From positions 1-41,941 of the forward strand of contig JAKPQA010000365.1 in assembly GCA_029547025.1 (NCBI GenBank): a stretch of 41,941 nucleotides of DNA. Direction: 5' to 3'. Positions within the stretch are counted from its first letter, which is position 1, and each line of letters opens with the position of its first letter. Shown piece by piece: positions 8,853 through 20,100 of this stretch. Origin of the DNA: Armatimonadota bacterium. GTDB lineage: Bacteria > Armatimonadota > Zipacnadia > UBA1398 > JAKPQA01. A program made the position numbers and the translations under genes. A model generated the notes under the pieces. It searched no databases. It had not been told where the DNA came from and worked only from the letters and a program-made list of their open reading frames with translations.

Positions 8853-10590
8853 GGCCCACTTCCACCTCGCCCAACTGCGACCGCGCGATCTCCTGGTAGA
8901 CGGGGCTCCGTTCGAGCAGCTCGCCATGCGTCCCCGCCGCCGCGATCACCCCATTCTCGAGCACCAGAATCTGGTCCGCATCAACCACCGAGCCAATCCT
9001 CTGGGCCACGATCAGCCGGGTGCACGGGTGCGACGTCTCCCCGAGGGCGCGCATGATGTGGGCCTCGGTCGCCGCGTCGACCGCGCTCGTGCAGTCATCG
9101 AGTATCAGTATCGATGGGTGGCACAACAGGGCCCGAGCGATGGCCAATCGCTGCTTCTGGCCCCCGGAAAGGTTCACGCCCCGCTGTCCGAGCACGGTCT
9201 CATAGCCGTTAGGAAAAGCCATGATGAAGTCGTGGGCTTGTGCCTGCCGGGCGGCCTCCTCCACCTCCTCGTCGGTGGCATCCGGCCTGCCGTAGCGGAT
9301 GTTGTCGCGGATGGTGCCCGAGAACAAGACCGTATCCTGGAGAACCACACCGATCCTCGCTCGGAGGTCCTCCTGTCGCATGTCCCGGACGTCCACGCCA
9401 TCGACGAGGACCCGCCCGCCCGTGACGTCGTAGAACCGAGGTACGAGATGGGCGAGACTCGACTTCCCTGATCCCGTGGCCCCCATGATGGCCACCCTCT
9501 GACCCGGTTCTGCAACGAACGACACGCCACGAAGTACCGGGTCGGCCTGCTGGCCGTCATAGCTGAATTCGACCCGCTCAAACTCGAGACGGCCCCGCCG
9601 CTCGGGACTCTCGGCGACCGATGCCGCGTCCCGCACCTCAGGCTCGGCGTCCAACACCTCGCGGATCCTCTGGGCTGAGGCCTCGGCCTGCGCAAGGCGG
9701 ATGATGAGCATGCCGACCATCATCAATGAAGAGAGCATCTGCAGCAGGTAGCTCACGAATGCCAGGAGCTGGCCCACTTTGGTCGTTCCCGCCTGGACCT
9801 GCCACCCCCCGAACCAGATGACACCGGCTACCCCCAGGCTCACCAGTGTCATCATGATGGGCATGGCGATAGCCATCAGGCACGCGGCGCGGACACCCCA
9901 CTCCATGAGATCCACGTTGGCCCGCTCGAAACGCTGGCACTCATACTCGGCCCGCACGAATGCCTTGACGACTCGCACACCGGCCAGATTCTCCTGGAGG
10001 GTGACATTGAGCCGATCCAGTCTCTCCTGAACCGCAAGGAAGAGCGTCTGACCCTTGCGACTGATAGCCACCAGAGCAAGAAGCACGAGGGGACCGACAG
10101 CGGCCAGCAGCCAAGAGAGCTGTGGACTCGTCAGCACCGCCATGATGAGGCTACCCACGACCAGCAGGGGCGCTCGGACCAGGATGCGGAGGAGCATGGC
10201 CACCGCTTCCTGGACCTGGTCGACGTCGCTCGTGAGCCGAGTGATGAGCCGACCGGTCTCCAGACGGTCCAGGTTCGCAAAGGAGAGCTCATGGATGCGC
10301 CGGAAGAGGGCCCCGCGAACGTCGGTCCCGAAGCCATACGCGGCGATGGCCGTGAACACCGAGCACCCCATACCGCCAATGAGGCCCACCACGCCCGCCG
10401 CCAGCATGAGGCCACCGATGCGGACCACCATCTGCGTGTCATGCCGCGCGATGGCCTGGTCGATGATGGTCTGAAGCAGACGAGGCTGGACCAGGTCCAT
10501 CGCGACCTCGAGTGCCATGAGAAGGGGGGCCAACAGCGCGGAAGCCCAATAGGGCCTCAGGTAGCTGAGGAGGCTCCGAAACAACCTCAC
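8845..10590 (-). CDS. ABC exporter half-transporter, subunit with degenerate ATP site
   Basis: This 581-residue protein begins at a GTG (reads MRLFRSLLSYLRPYW) with a GGGGG block ten bases upstream. It has a six-helix exporter domain (about residues 12-305) and an ATPase domain. Walker A is GATGSGKSS near 370 and signature LSGGQKQR near 470. The Walker B region reads LILDDCTSAVD, with Asp in place of the catalytic Glu, and the switch histidine is replaced by Gln (VAQRI, near 527). Both substitutions are known marks of the non-hydrolysing site in heterodimeric exporters. The downstream gene overlaps it by 8 bases and supplies the intact subunit. The transported substrate cannot be deduced. Confidence 0.92.
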   Translation of the reverse strand: MRLFRSLLSYLRPYWASALLAPLLMALEVAMDLVQPRLLQTIIDQAIARHDTQMVVRIGGLMLAAGVVGLIGGMGCSVFTAIAAYGFGTDVRGALFRRIHELSFANLDRLETGRLITRLTSDVDQVQEAVAMLLRILVRAPLLVVGSLIMAVLTSPQLSWLLAAVGPLVLLALVAISRKGQTLFLAVQERLDRLNVTLQENLAGVRVVKAFVRAEYECQRFERANVDLMEWGVRAACLMAIAMPIMMTLVSLGVAGVIWFGGWQVQAGTTKVGQLLAFVSYLLQMLSSLMMVGMLIIRLAQAEASAQRIREVLDAEPEVRDAASVAESPERRGRLEFERVEFSYDGQQADPVLRGVSFVAEPGQRVAIMGATGSGKSSLAHLVPRFYDVTGGRVLVDGVDVRDMRQEDLRARIGVVLQDTVLFSGTIRDNIRYGRPDATDEEVEEAARQAQAHDFIMAFPNGYETVLGQRGVNLSGGQKQRLAIARALLCHPSILILDDCTSAVDAATEAHIMRALGETSHPCTRLIVAQRIGSVVDADQILVLENGVIAAAGTHGELLERSPVYQEIARSQLGEVEVGRG

Positions 10591-10653
10591 CGAACGCGGT
10601 CCCCCTATCCCTATGCCGCAGGTCCCCCAATGCGTGCCCCGCGGCTCCCACAC

Positions 10654-10699
10654 AATTAGTTGCACATGCAAGTATACCAGCCAGCGGCACCGCGAACAG
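10654..10699 (-). promoter_or_regulatory. Possible promoter/operator of the ABC exporter pair
   Basis: An AT-rich island in otherwise GC-rich sequence lies 65-110 bases upstream of the exporter start. It contains a dyad TTGCA-CA-TGCAA at 10660-10671 and, on the minus strand, TATACT (10671-10676) resembling a -10 box. The hexamer at -35 distance (CTGTTC) is a poor match. The dyad may bind a regulator; this is inference. Confidence 0.28.
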
Positions 10700-10840
10700 C
10701 TGGTTCCCTCCAGGCACCGCCTCGCACGCATCGCCCCGAGTGGTCCCGGCGCAGGGCGCGTCCCCGTTTGGCAGGCCGAGCATGGAGACGCCCCCGAGGT
10801 GACGTCGCGCTGCCGCTCTGCAGGTCACCCCGCCGCTCCA

Positions 10841-11252
10841 ATGCGACCGGGAGCGACTCGCCGTGTGCGCGCGGGCTAGCCTGCGCGCTGGGGCTTCTGT
10901 GGGCGGTCTCGGCATGGGGTCAGGGGCCCAACCTCGTCCCAGACCCCGGCGTAGGAGACGATGGCGTTCCGGTGATGCACACTCTGACACGGTCCAAACC
11001 CTGGGCACTGTCCGCGGGCTCTCCATAAGGACCCAAGAAAGCGAGGTGGCCTATGTGCTCGCCGAGACCGGCACCAACACGCCCGCGAAGCGTCCATCTT
11101 TCATCGGCGCTATGGTTACCAGCTGGACCTCAATACTGGCCTGGGCCGCCGATCTCGCCACGCGCATGGCTCCGGACTACGAGGGAGTCAGCGCCGCCGA
11201 CCTGGCGGCGCTCTACCATCAGGCGCCCGATGGGCGCGGGGCTAGTCCCTGA
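10841..11252 (+). pseudogene. Remnant of a secreted-protein gene split over three frames
   Basis: Coding character moves between frames here. From an ATG at 10841 one frame gives a basic start (MRPGATRRVRAG) and stops at 10879. The next frame continues with a hydrophobic signal-like stretch LACALGLLWAVSAWGQ and then GPNLVPDPGVGDDGVPV, reminiscent of the first residues of many secreted beta-sandwich proteins, and ends at 11028. A third frame then reads on from about 10970 to a stop at 11252, with protein-like sequence such as EVAYVLAETGTNTPAK and DYEGVSAADLAALYHQAP. Two frame changes explain the whole. It could be a real pseudogene or consensus errors in an assembly. No family is recognised. 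Confidence 0.4.
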
Positions 11253-11278
11253 GGCCGGCTCTCTCGCAGGTCTGTCGA

Positions 11279-11300
11279 CCCGGACACCTTGGTGCCCGGG
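11279..11300 (-). terminator. Terminator-like hairpin after proB
   Basis: On the minus strand, 39 bases past the proB stop, CCCGGGCAC and GTGTCCGGG form a stem of nine pairs (one G-U) around a four-base loop. No U-run follows, so it would be a factor-assisted terminator or an mRNA-stabilising end. It fits proB being the last gene of its operon. Confidence 0.45.
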
Positions 11301-11338
11301 CAACGAACGCACGTCCCGCGCGAGAGTCAGCCGCCGCC

Positions 11339-12481
11339 CTACTCCTCGAAATCGCCGACCACCAGGTTGTCCCGGTGGACGACCACATCCCCCCGCCCCG
11401 CACCGATGAGAGCCGCGATGTCCTGGCTGTGGTGCCCCTTGACACGCTGGACCTCAGCCGACGAGAAGGCGGACAACCCCCGGCCGATCTCCCACCCGCT
11501 CTCGTCAGCGATGGCCACGAGGTCGCCGGCGGAGAACTCGCCCTCGACGCGCACCACTCCCACAGGTAGCAGGCTTGCGTTGCGTCGCGTCAGGCTCTCC
11601 TTGGCCCCGGCGTTCACGACAATGGTGCCCACCGCCACCGGGGCGAAGGCGACCCACCTCTTGCGGCTGCGGAGCCCGTTCGGATCCGGCTGAAAACGCG
11701 TGCCGAGGCACTCGCCCGCCACAACGCGCGGGATCACGTCGGGCTCCTTGCCATGCGCGATGATCACGGCGGCGCCCGCCCGGGTGGCTCGCTGCGCCGC
11801 GTGCAGCTTGCTGACCATGCCGCCAGTTCCAGCCAGCGTCGTGCTGTCCTTGCCGTGCCGTAGGACCTCGGGCGTGAGAACAGGCACCTCGCGGATTAGC
11901 CGGTCGGTGATGGCCCCGCTGTCGGCATCGACCTCGTGCAGACCATCGACATCGGACAGGATCAACAGCAGGTCGGCCGAGACCACACAGGTGACCAGGG
12001 CGGCCAACATGTCGTTGTCGCCGAATCGGATATCCTCGATCGCTACGGTGTCGTTCTCGTTGACGATGGGCACGACGCCGTAATCGAATAGTGCGGAAAA
12101 GGCGCGACACGCGTTGAGGTAACCCGAGCGCTGGGCCAGCCCCTCGCGCGTCAGCAGGACTTGAGCCACCGTCATCCCATGCCAGTAGAATGCCTGATGG
12201 TAGACCTGCATGAGCAGTCCCTGCCCGACCGCTGCATTGGCCTGGAGGCTGGCGATGCTCTTGGGCCGTCGCTTGAGCCCCAGGCGCTCCATGCCCGCCC
12301 GGATGGCGCCCGATGTGACCAGCACTACATCACGGTCCGGTTTGATCTGGCGGATCTGCCGCGCCAGCTCACCCACGTACTGCTCGTTGAGCCTCCCATC
12401 CTTGTGGGTCAGTGTGGATGTGCCTACCTTGATGACAATACGCTTGACGGCCGAAGCCGCGCCGCCGTCTGACGTGGCCAT
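11339..12481 (-). CDS. proB: Glutamate 5-kinase with C-terminal PUA domain
   Basis: This 380-residue enzyme phosphorylates glutamate with ATP in the first step of proline synthesis. The amino-acid kinase domain (about residues 1-260) shows VIKVGTSTLT near residue 15, LVTSGAI, the VPIVNENDTV loop that binds glutamate, FGDNDMLAA and LLILSDVDGL. The substrate-proximal GTGGMVSKLHAA follows. Residues about 285-375 form a PUA domain, typical of long ProB forms. The start is an ATG (MATSDGG); the open frame continues upstream without homology to the family. It is the last gene of the rplU-rpmA-obg cluster, 87 bases after obg. proA is not nearby. Confidence 0.97.
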   Translation of the reverse strand: MATSDGGAASAVKRIVIKVGTSTLTHKDGRLNEQYVGELARQIRQIKPDRDVVLVTSGAIRAGMERLGLKRRPKSIASLQANAAVGQGLLMQVYHQAFYWHGMTVAQVLLTREGLAQRSGYLNACRAFSALFDYGVVPIVNENDTVAIEDIRFGDNDMLAALVTCVVSADLLLILSDVDGLHEVDADSGAITDRLIREVPVLTPEVLRHGKDSTTLAGTGGMVSKLHAAQRATRAGAAVIIAHGKEPDVIPRVVAGECLGTRFQPDPNGLRSRKRWVAFAPVAVGTIVVNAGAKESLTRRNASLLPVGVVRVEGEFSAGDLVAIADESGWEIGRGLSAFSSAEVQRVKGHHSQDIAALIGAGRGDVVVHRDNLVVGDFEE

Positions 12482-12568
12482 GGAGTGACTCGCTTCCAGA
12501 AGGTGACAATGCCGGCGGCCAAGGGCGAACAGCCCCGTGTCTCGCATCCGCCTGTGGGGCTCCCGCGT

Positions 12569-13981
<1,413 letters not shown>

Positions 13982-14245
13982 CTAGCTCGCCGCGGCCTTG
14001 GGGTACACGCTCACGACACGCACGCCGCCAATCTGCTCGAACTTGACGGTACCGTCGACCAGAGCAAACAGCGTGTCGTCGTTGCCGCGCCCCACGTTCC
14101 GGCCGGGGTGGAACTTGGTGCCCCGCTGACGCACCAGGATACTGCCCGCGCGAGCCGCTTGGCCTCCGAACATCTTCACACCCAGACGCTTCGATGCGCT
14201 GTCGCGCCCGTTGCGCGAGCTTCCCATACCTTTCTTGTGCGCCAT
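13982..14245 (-). CDS. rpmA: 50S ribosomal protein L27
   Basis: This 87-residue basic protein is full length for bacterial L27. It begins [16 protein letters not shown] and carries the family core [15 protein letters not shown] and [14 protein letters not shown]27 sits near the peptidyl-transferase centre. The mature-type N-terminus (MAHKKG) shows no Firmicutes-like cleaved extension, which argues against a Firmicutes host. It lies 23 bases after rplU in the same operon. Confidence 0.98.
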   Translation of the reverse strand: MAHKKGMGSSRNGRDSASKRLGVKMFGGQAARAGSILVRQRGTKFHPGRNVGRGNDDTLFALVDGTVKFEQIGGVRVVSVYPKAAAS

Positions 14246-14268
14246 ACTCTCACCTCACGGTCGTTCGG

Positions 14269-14592
14269 CTAGGCCCCGCGGCCGATTCGCACCACGCGCA
14301 CCCGCGTCAGCTCCTGCCGGTGCCCGAATGTGCGTTTGTAGCCGCTCTTGCACTTGTACTTGAACCCGCGTATCTTGCGGCCCCGGCACTGGTCCATAAT
14401 GCGCACGACCACTCGGGCATCGGGCACCGTGGGATTCCCGATCACCGTCTCGGCCAGTTCCTGAACCATCAGAACTCGGTCCAGCGTGAGCTCGGTGCCC
14501 TTCCGGCCCTCGAGCCGCTCGACCTCAAGCACGTCGCCTTCGGCCACGCGGTACTGTTTGCCACCCGTTGACACAACCGCATACAACGCCAT
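14269..14592 (-). CDS. rplU: 50S ribosomal protein L21
   Basis: This 107-residue protein binds 23S rRNA. The start is an ATG ([16 protein letters not shown]) with GAGG eight to ten bases upstream; the frame stays open upstream but those residues do not belong to the family. The typical L21 blocks [37 protein letters not shown] and the final TRVRVVRI are present. It is the first gene of the rplU-rpmA-obg-proB cluster and has its own promoter and a leader of about 110 bases. Confidence 0.98.
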   Translation of the reverse strand: MALYAVVSTGGKQYRVAEGDVLEVERLEGRKGTELTLDRVLMVQELAETVIGNPTVPDARVVVRIMDQCRGRKIRGFKYKCKSGYKRTFGHRQELTRVRVVRIGRGA

Positions 14593-14672
14593 CGCTGTTC
14601 CCTCAAGACGCGTCACAGTGCGGGCCGGCGTCCCCACGGCCCGAACGCGGGCTTGCCCAGTCAACACACAGC

Positions 14673-14692
14673 GACCCGGTTCGAGCCGGGTC
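14673..14692 (-). promoter_or_regulatory. Leader hairpin of the rplU mRNA
   Basis: GACCCGG and CCGGGTC form a perfect seven-pair stem with a six-base loop, placed right after the predicted transcription start. A smaller stem (GCCCG-CGTT-CGGGC) follows about 25 bases downstream. L21 leaders in other bacteria carry autoregulatory structures; whether this one does is inference. Confidence 0.4.
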
Positions 14693-14709
14693 ACACAGGA
14701 CGAAAACAG

Positions 14710-14738
14710 ATCTTACCACGTTGGCGGGCGTGTGTCCA
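14710..14738 (-). promoter_or_regulatory. Sigma70-type promoter of rplU-rpmA-obg-proB
   Basis: On the minus strand, TGGACA (14738-14733; 5 of 6 to TTGACA) and TAAGAT (14715-14710; 4 of 6 to TATAAT) are separated by exactly 17 bases. The expected start is near 14703, about 110 bases upstream of the rplU ATG. This is the best promoter match I found in the window. Confidence 0.6.
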
Positions 14739-15015
14739 GAGGCGATTCGCGGCGCGGGACGCGCGCACTGGCATGTGGCTTATCTTGTCTGAACTCAACA
14801 GGATTCGAGGCCGTCGGTGGCGCGGAAGCAGGGGTCCGGCAGGGCAGCCCGACGCAGTTCATGACACGGACCGCCTCAGTGCGGCGGCCTCTCGCATACC
14901 CACGCCACGCAGCTGCCCGCAGCGTCGACGACAATCGTAGGAACCCACGCCTCGTGGTTCGCTGCCTCCCCTGCGCGCCGCGTGAACTCTGTACGCCATG
15001 TCCGGGCCGACGCGT
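14739..15015. other. Gap between the DUF389 gene and the rplU promoter
   Basis: This holds the 3' end of the DUF389 transcript. An imperfect hairpin with AACCACG and CGTGG(G)TT arms near 14941-14958 could end that transcript. I see no gene: frames on both strands lack a recognisable family or a good ribosome binding site. Confidence 0.3.
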
Positions 15016-17094
15016 CTACCGCAGTGCGGCCAGCCGGTCGAGCAAGGCTACCATATCCTCTCGGCCGCGGGTCGCCGCCCAGGCCGAGGGCGTGCCGCCC
15101 GCCGAGTCATGGGCCCCGCAGTCTGCGCCGGCGTAGAAGAGAGCACGCACCACATCGCCTTGGCCCTCCGCGACGGCCCAGTGCAGGGGGGAGGCTCCGC
15201 GTGTATCGCGGGCTGTTGGGTTCGCGCCGCGCCTGAGGAGTAGCTTCACCACGCCCGTGTGCCCCCCGTAGGCCGCTCGGTGGAGAGGCGTCCACCCGAA
15301 CAGAGCCGACGAGCCAATGTCGACCCCCTTCGAGAGCAGCCGGTCCACCGCTTCTTCATCGCCATCGGCTGCGGCGTTGCTCAGGTCGAGGACCGGATCA
15401 GTGGGTGCCCCTTCGGACCGGAGAGCCACGGGCGCCACACCCGCCGGCAGCAGAGGCTGGTCGAGAGACGGGTCGATCTCGTACCCCGTGGCCGTTGCGG
15501 TACCCGCCGCGACGACGCGCACTCGCAGGCTGGCCGAGGGGTGCGCATGCAGCCGCAGATGCGTTTGCGCGGCGCCAACCTGTCGCGCTGTAACGCCACT
15601 CGGGGACAGCACTGCCGCAAGCACCGAGATGCTGGAGCCATCGTCTGTCGCGGATAGACCGGCGAGGAGAACGCCGGGCGCGCTCGAGTCCAGCGCGGCG
15701 CCGACCACACGCTCCCAGCGCTGACGCTGGAGCGACTCCGCCTGGTTGGCAGCGGCGGGTGGGCTCCTCTGGTCGAGAAATCCGTCGGCGTCGGCGGTTC
15801 GTACCAGCACGGACTGGACCACCAGCCGAACCGGCGCGCGCAGAACGCCAGACAGGTCCTTTTGGGCTCGTGCCACCGCCTCCGGACCGAATGCCGTCGG
15901 AGTTCGGACGACGGCCGTGACCACCGGGGTGGGTCCCCCCGTGTCCTGGGTGACATCGACGAGGACCGCTCCACGCACACTTTCGAGCCATCGGCTCAGC
16001 CTGTCGTTTATGACCGAGAGCCTCCTGGCCTCCTCGTCAACGGCCTCACGTTTCCTCTCGTCTTCTGGCCGGAGGAACACGGGTCCGTGCGCGTCCGAGT
16101 CGCTGGAGACCACGGACCGGACGATGAGCCGCGCTCGCGCGTCCACCTTCCGCCGAAGCGCGGACTCCATCCGGGCGACGCTGGCCGCCTCGTACGGCCT
16201 GGGCGAGATGACGGTGGCGGTGACCACGAGCTGTCCCTGGCGTTCCTCGTGACTCACGTCATCCAGCCACGCTCCGGTAGTCTCCAGGACCTGCTGACGT
16301 AGTACGGTCCGGACGCCTTCAGTGAGTCGCCGCTCGCGGAACAGCCCGAGTAACGTCTGGGTCATGTAGGCCCCAACGAGCATGAGGGCGACGATGTGGA
16401 CAAGCATCCTGCGAACCGGTGAGGCGGGCGCGACGCCAGTTGCCGCCGATGCGTTGTCGGCATCGGTGCCCCGGTGCAGGCCGACGAAGATGAATGCGGC
16501 GGCGCCGACCGTCTCGATGGCCAGGAAGTTGGCCGCGAAGAGGAGGAACGCGCCGCCAGCCCATTCCCACCGATGCCCGGCGAGGCAGATGCCGCACGTC
16601 GCGAGCGGGGGCACCAACGCCGTCGCAATGGCTACCCCCACGAGCGCAGGGCTCACTTTCGGGTCGATCGTCGCGTACGCGGCCGCGAGTCCCGCGGCGA
16701 GAGCGACGATGAGGTCGTAGAGGGTCGGCTTGGTGCGTGCCAGGATCTCGGATCCGTAGCCGAGGTGCAGCGGGACCAGCCCGATCAGGGTCGCCAAGCC
16801 CACGGCGATGATCACGCCGACGAGCTCAGTGGCCGCCGCGCGGCGTAGGATGCGCGTGTCGCCCGTGGCCACGCCGAAGGCGACGCCGATGATCGGGCCC
16901 ATCAGCGGAGCCACCAGCATGGCCCCGATCACGACCGCCGCGCTGTTTGCCATCAGTCCGTAGGCCGCGATCACGGTCGAGACGATCGTGAGAACAATGT
17001 ACCCCGCGTGGCGCGAGGAATGCGTCGAGACCGCCTGTCGCACTTCCTCTCGCCGCGCCGGCGTGACCCAGTACCGTTGGGGACGAAACCGCAC
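15016..17094 (-). CDS. DUF389 membrane protein with threefold repeat domain and ankyrin repeats
   Basis: This 692-residue protein starts at a GTG with GGGAGG six bases upstream. Residues about 30-185 are a DUF389 membrane domain (five or six helices; SAAVVIGAMLVAPLMGPIIG is the family hallmark), followed by a further helix pair and one near residue 235. Residues about 255-560 contain three divergent copies of a roughly 100-residue unit, each with a V-x-A-x-V-x-[ST]-P strand, a helix around an Ala-Arg/Gln-rich segment and a second strand ending in RxV or QSV. Residues about 570-690 carry about three ankyrin repeats (GWTPLHRAAYGGHTGVVKLLL, GASPLHWAVAEGQGDVVRALF). DUF389 has no settled biochemical role. 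The gene lies 31 bases after the MscS-type gene and is probably cotranscribed. Confidence 0.85.
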   Translation of the reverse strand: MRFRPQRYWVTPARREEVRQAVSTHSSRHAGYIVLTIVSTVIAAYGLMANSAAVVIGAMLVAPLMGPIIGVAFGVATGDTRILRRAAATELVGVIIAVGLATLIGLVPLHLGYGSEILARTKPTLYDLIVALAAGLAAAYATIDPKVSPALVGVAIATALVPPLATCGICLAGHRWEWAGGAFLLFAANFLAIETVGAAAFIFVGLHRGTDADNASAATGVAPASPVRRMLVHIVALMLVGAYMTQTLLGLFRERRLTEGVRTVLRQQVLETTGAWLDDVSHEERQGQLVVTATVISPRPYEAASVARMESALRRKVDARARLIVRSVVSSDSDAHGPVFLRPEDERKREAVDEEARRLSVINDRLSRWLESVRGAVLVDVTQDTGGPTPVVTAVVRTPTAFGPEAVARAQKDLSGVLRAPVRLVVQSVLVRTADADGFLDQRSPPAAANQAESLQRQRWERVVGAALDSSAPGVLLAGLSATDDGSSISVLAAVLSPSGVTARQVGAAQTHLRLHAHPSASLRVRVVAAGTATATGYEIDPSLDQPLLPAGVAPVALRSEGAPTDPVLDLSNAAADGDEEAVDRLLSKGVDIGSSALFGWTPLHRAAYGGHTGVVKLLLRRGANPTARDTRGASPLHWAVAEGQGDVVRALFYAGADCGAHDSAGGTPSAWAATRGREDMVALLDRLAALR

Positions 17095-17125
17095 AGCATG
17101 CCTCCCTCACGCGCCGGCGCCACCC

Positions 17126-20100
17126 TCATCCGGCGCCTGGCACGTCATCGATCCCGCCGCGCGTCCGCACGTGGATATCGCGCTGCGGGAATGGAATCTC
17201 GATGCCTTCCTTGCGGAACTCCTCGAGGATCCGCGCTGCGAGGAGGCTGCGGACGGACACGGCCGCGCTGGAGTCCCGCCCGCTCAGCCATGCGAGAAGT
17301 CGTAGGTTCACCGCGCTGTCCCCGAAGCCAGTCACCATGGCCACCGGAGCGGGGTCGTCCAGAATCTCCGGGCTCGCGTCCGCCGCCCTCAGCAGCACCT
17401 GCTGGGCCATCACTACGTCGGTCGAGTAGGCGACCCCGATGTCGATCTCGCATCGCACCTTCTGGTCTGCTGCAGCGAAGTTGGTCACCTTCTCTGAGAT
17501 GAGTGAAGAGTTGGGCAGTACATGACGTGTGTTGTCAAACGCGCGGAGCGTGGTGCTGCGGAGACCGATCTGTACCACGAAGCCTTTGAAGCCACCCGCC
17601 TCGATCAGGTCGCCCATGACGATGGGGCGTTCGACGAGGAGGATCAGCCCGGACACGAAGTTGCGGACCACGTCCTGTAGGCCGAAGCCCAGCCCGATGC
17701 CCGCCATCCCGGCGAACACGGTCAGCACGCTCCACTGGAAACCGGCAACGAGCATGGCCCAGAGCACACCGACGGTGCATGCTGCGTAGAACCACAGATG
17801 GGCCAAGGCATAGCGAGGGCCTTCGCCCACACGCAACCGCAGCCCGGGGGACGCGCCGATGAGGCGCTGTGTTACCCGGCCGATGTAGATGAAGATCCAG
17901 ACCAGCACCACGGCGCGCAGCAGGCTGAGGAGCGACACCTCGGTCCCCTGGACACTCACGGCGCCTCGAGAGAGGGCCGTGTATGCGTATTCCAAGTGCG
18001 GACGATGGACGCCCCACGCCTGCGCGGCCGCGTAGCAGACGGCCAAGGCCACGCCGGTTCGCGTGATGGCGCGGATGAGACCCCAGCCGACGTCCTTGAG
18101 CTCGCGGATCTCAGCCTCGTCGGGGTCCGCCGTGCCGGCGTCCGCGTCGGCTGGCACTCTTTCGGCCGTATGGCGGCCGATCAGGCGCCACAGGTAGTAG
18201 CCCACATAGAGCGCGACGCCAGTCCAGAGCAGCCCCTTGGCCGCCACATGCGCCAAGCTGCCGTAGCCGAGCAGAAGCGAGACCACCACCACGGCCGAGG
18301 AAGCGGCGGCATAGCTGTCGGCGTGGCCCAGGATCCGGCGCCGAGGGGGGCTATCGGCGAGCGCCACGAGGATAGCCGGCCGGACGCGCCGCATGTGCCG
18401 CAGTGACAGGACGAGGAAGCTCACGGCGAAGACGGCCCGCATGGTCACCGTGGCTTCCGGGTCTGCGTGGCCAGCGGCGACGAGGGCCGCATCGGCTAGC
18501 AGGGCGAGGGCTCCCAGCCATCCGGCCGCCAGGTAGATCCGATAGGCCTCGCTCGTGTCCCGGTCGGGCAGCCACAGCCGCCACTCACAGTCGGGCGCGA
18601 TGGCCACCCGCAGGAACCAGCGCCATGCCACCAACGCCGCCACAAGGCTGGCCGCGGTTGTGAGGAGCCATAGGTCGTACACCGGCCGGCACACGCCCCA
18701 CGACAGGGCGCCCATAGAGCCGGCGACAGTCAGGGCCACCAGGCTTCGCGCCCCGACGCGAATCCGCCAATGCCGGTCGTCCGCAGAGCCACCCCCGGGG
18801 CCGCCCGAAGCCGCGAACCTCCGTATCACTGAGAGGGCCAGGACTGCCGCCAAAAGCACGCCTGTGACGAACAGCGCCCGCGGATGCACGGCGTCGGCCG
18901 AATCGCGGGACGCCTGCCACTGACTCCCGATGGACGCCAGCCGGTCGTCGGGGTGGACGAGAGCCGAGGCCAGGCTCCGGACGCCCAACCAGACGGCGGT
19001 GCCCAAGCTCAGCCATGACTGCGCCGACAGCGGTGTGGCCCCCTGGCGGAGCAAGCTCCTCTCGCCCGCCTGACGAATAGCCGACTCCAGCTCCAGGGCC
19101 AGGTCCGAGGCCAGTTCCACGTTCTCGGAGACGGTCGACATGGACTCGAGGAGCACCTGGCGAGTCTGCTCCGCCGTGCTCCGGCACCGATCGAGATTGG
19201 TGATCGTCTCGCGGCGCAGACGGCCCAGCGTGCCCGAGCCCTGTGAAGCCGCGTCGTCCCATGACGGCCCGGTGACTGCCCGCGCATCGGCCAAGAGCCG
19301 GTCGTAGCGTGCAAGCCGCCTCTGGATGGCGACATAGGCCTGCTGGAGCGACTCGAACACGGACTCGTACTGCAGGCCCCTCTCCCCGAGCGCCTCGACG
19401 CGCAGCCGCGCGTCTCGTACGAGCTTGGCGCCGGCGCGCACGTCGCGGGGCTCTCGCCTCAGGCGGGACACGAGCTCGCGGTGCACCGCCCGGGCATCGG
19501 CGAGCTCAACCTGCCGCGCTGCCAAGGCCCGACGGCATGCGGCCAACTCCACCCGCGAGATCTGCGCCAGGATCTTCAGGGCGGTGGGGTCCACCTGCGC
19601 TTGCGGCGAGGGCTGCGGCTCCGTGCCGGACGCGGCGGCCGCCGCGGAGATTGACTCCTCGAGCACCCGCAGGCGACTCTCGCCGAGTCGCTGGCTCATT
19701 TGCTCGGCCTGGGCCGTATCAACGGTCGCCTTGGGTGAGTCAGCGGGCGGAGGCCGCTCGGGTGCGGTCTCCGCCTCCGTGGCGCCCTCTGTCTCGGCCG
19801 GCCCGCCCATGGGTGGTGGCTCGGAGGCGTCCGCTCTAGTGCCGGCTTCCCCAGACGTCGATGACTCCGGCTTCATTTGCGGCGGCGCCTCCCGCCGGTC
19901 GCCAGGGCTAGCCGGTGGCGTCTCGTCCTCTGTCTCCGGAGCGGGAGTCACGGGAGGGGCGACGTCGCCCTGGGTCTCGGTCTCGCGATGGCCGGGAACC
20001 GGCGCCGGGCTTCGCTCATCCTCGCCAGGGCCACCAGGTACCTCCTCCTGTGCCGGCGGAGGCGATCCACTGCCATACGACGCCGGTGGGCCACTGGGCG

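Noticed and set aside
14673-14692. A TTCGA-containing hairpin resembling a tRNA T-arm.
   Set aside because: The stem pairs fully with a six-base loop, but no anticodon or acceptor stem can be drawn around it; it fits a leader hairpin better.
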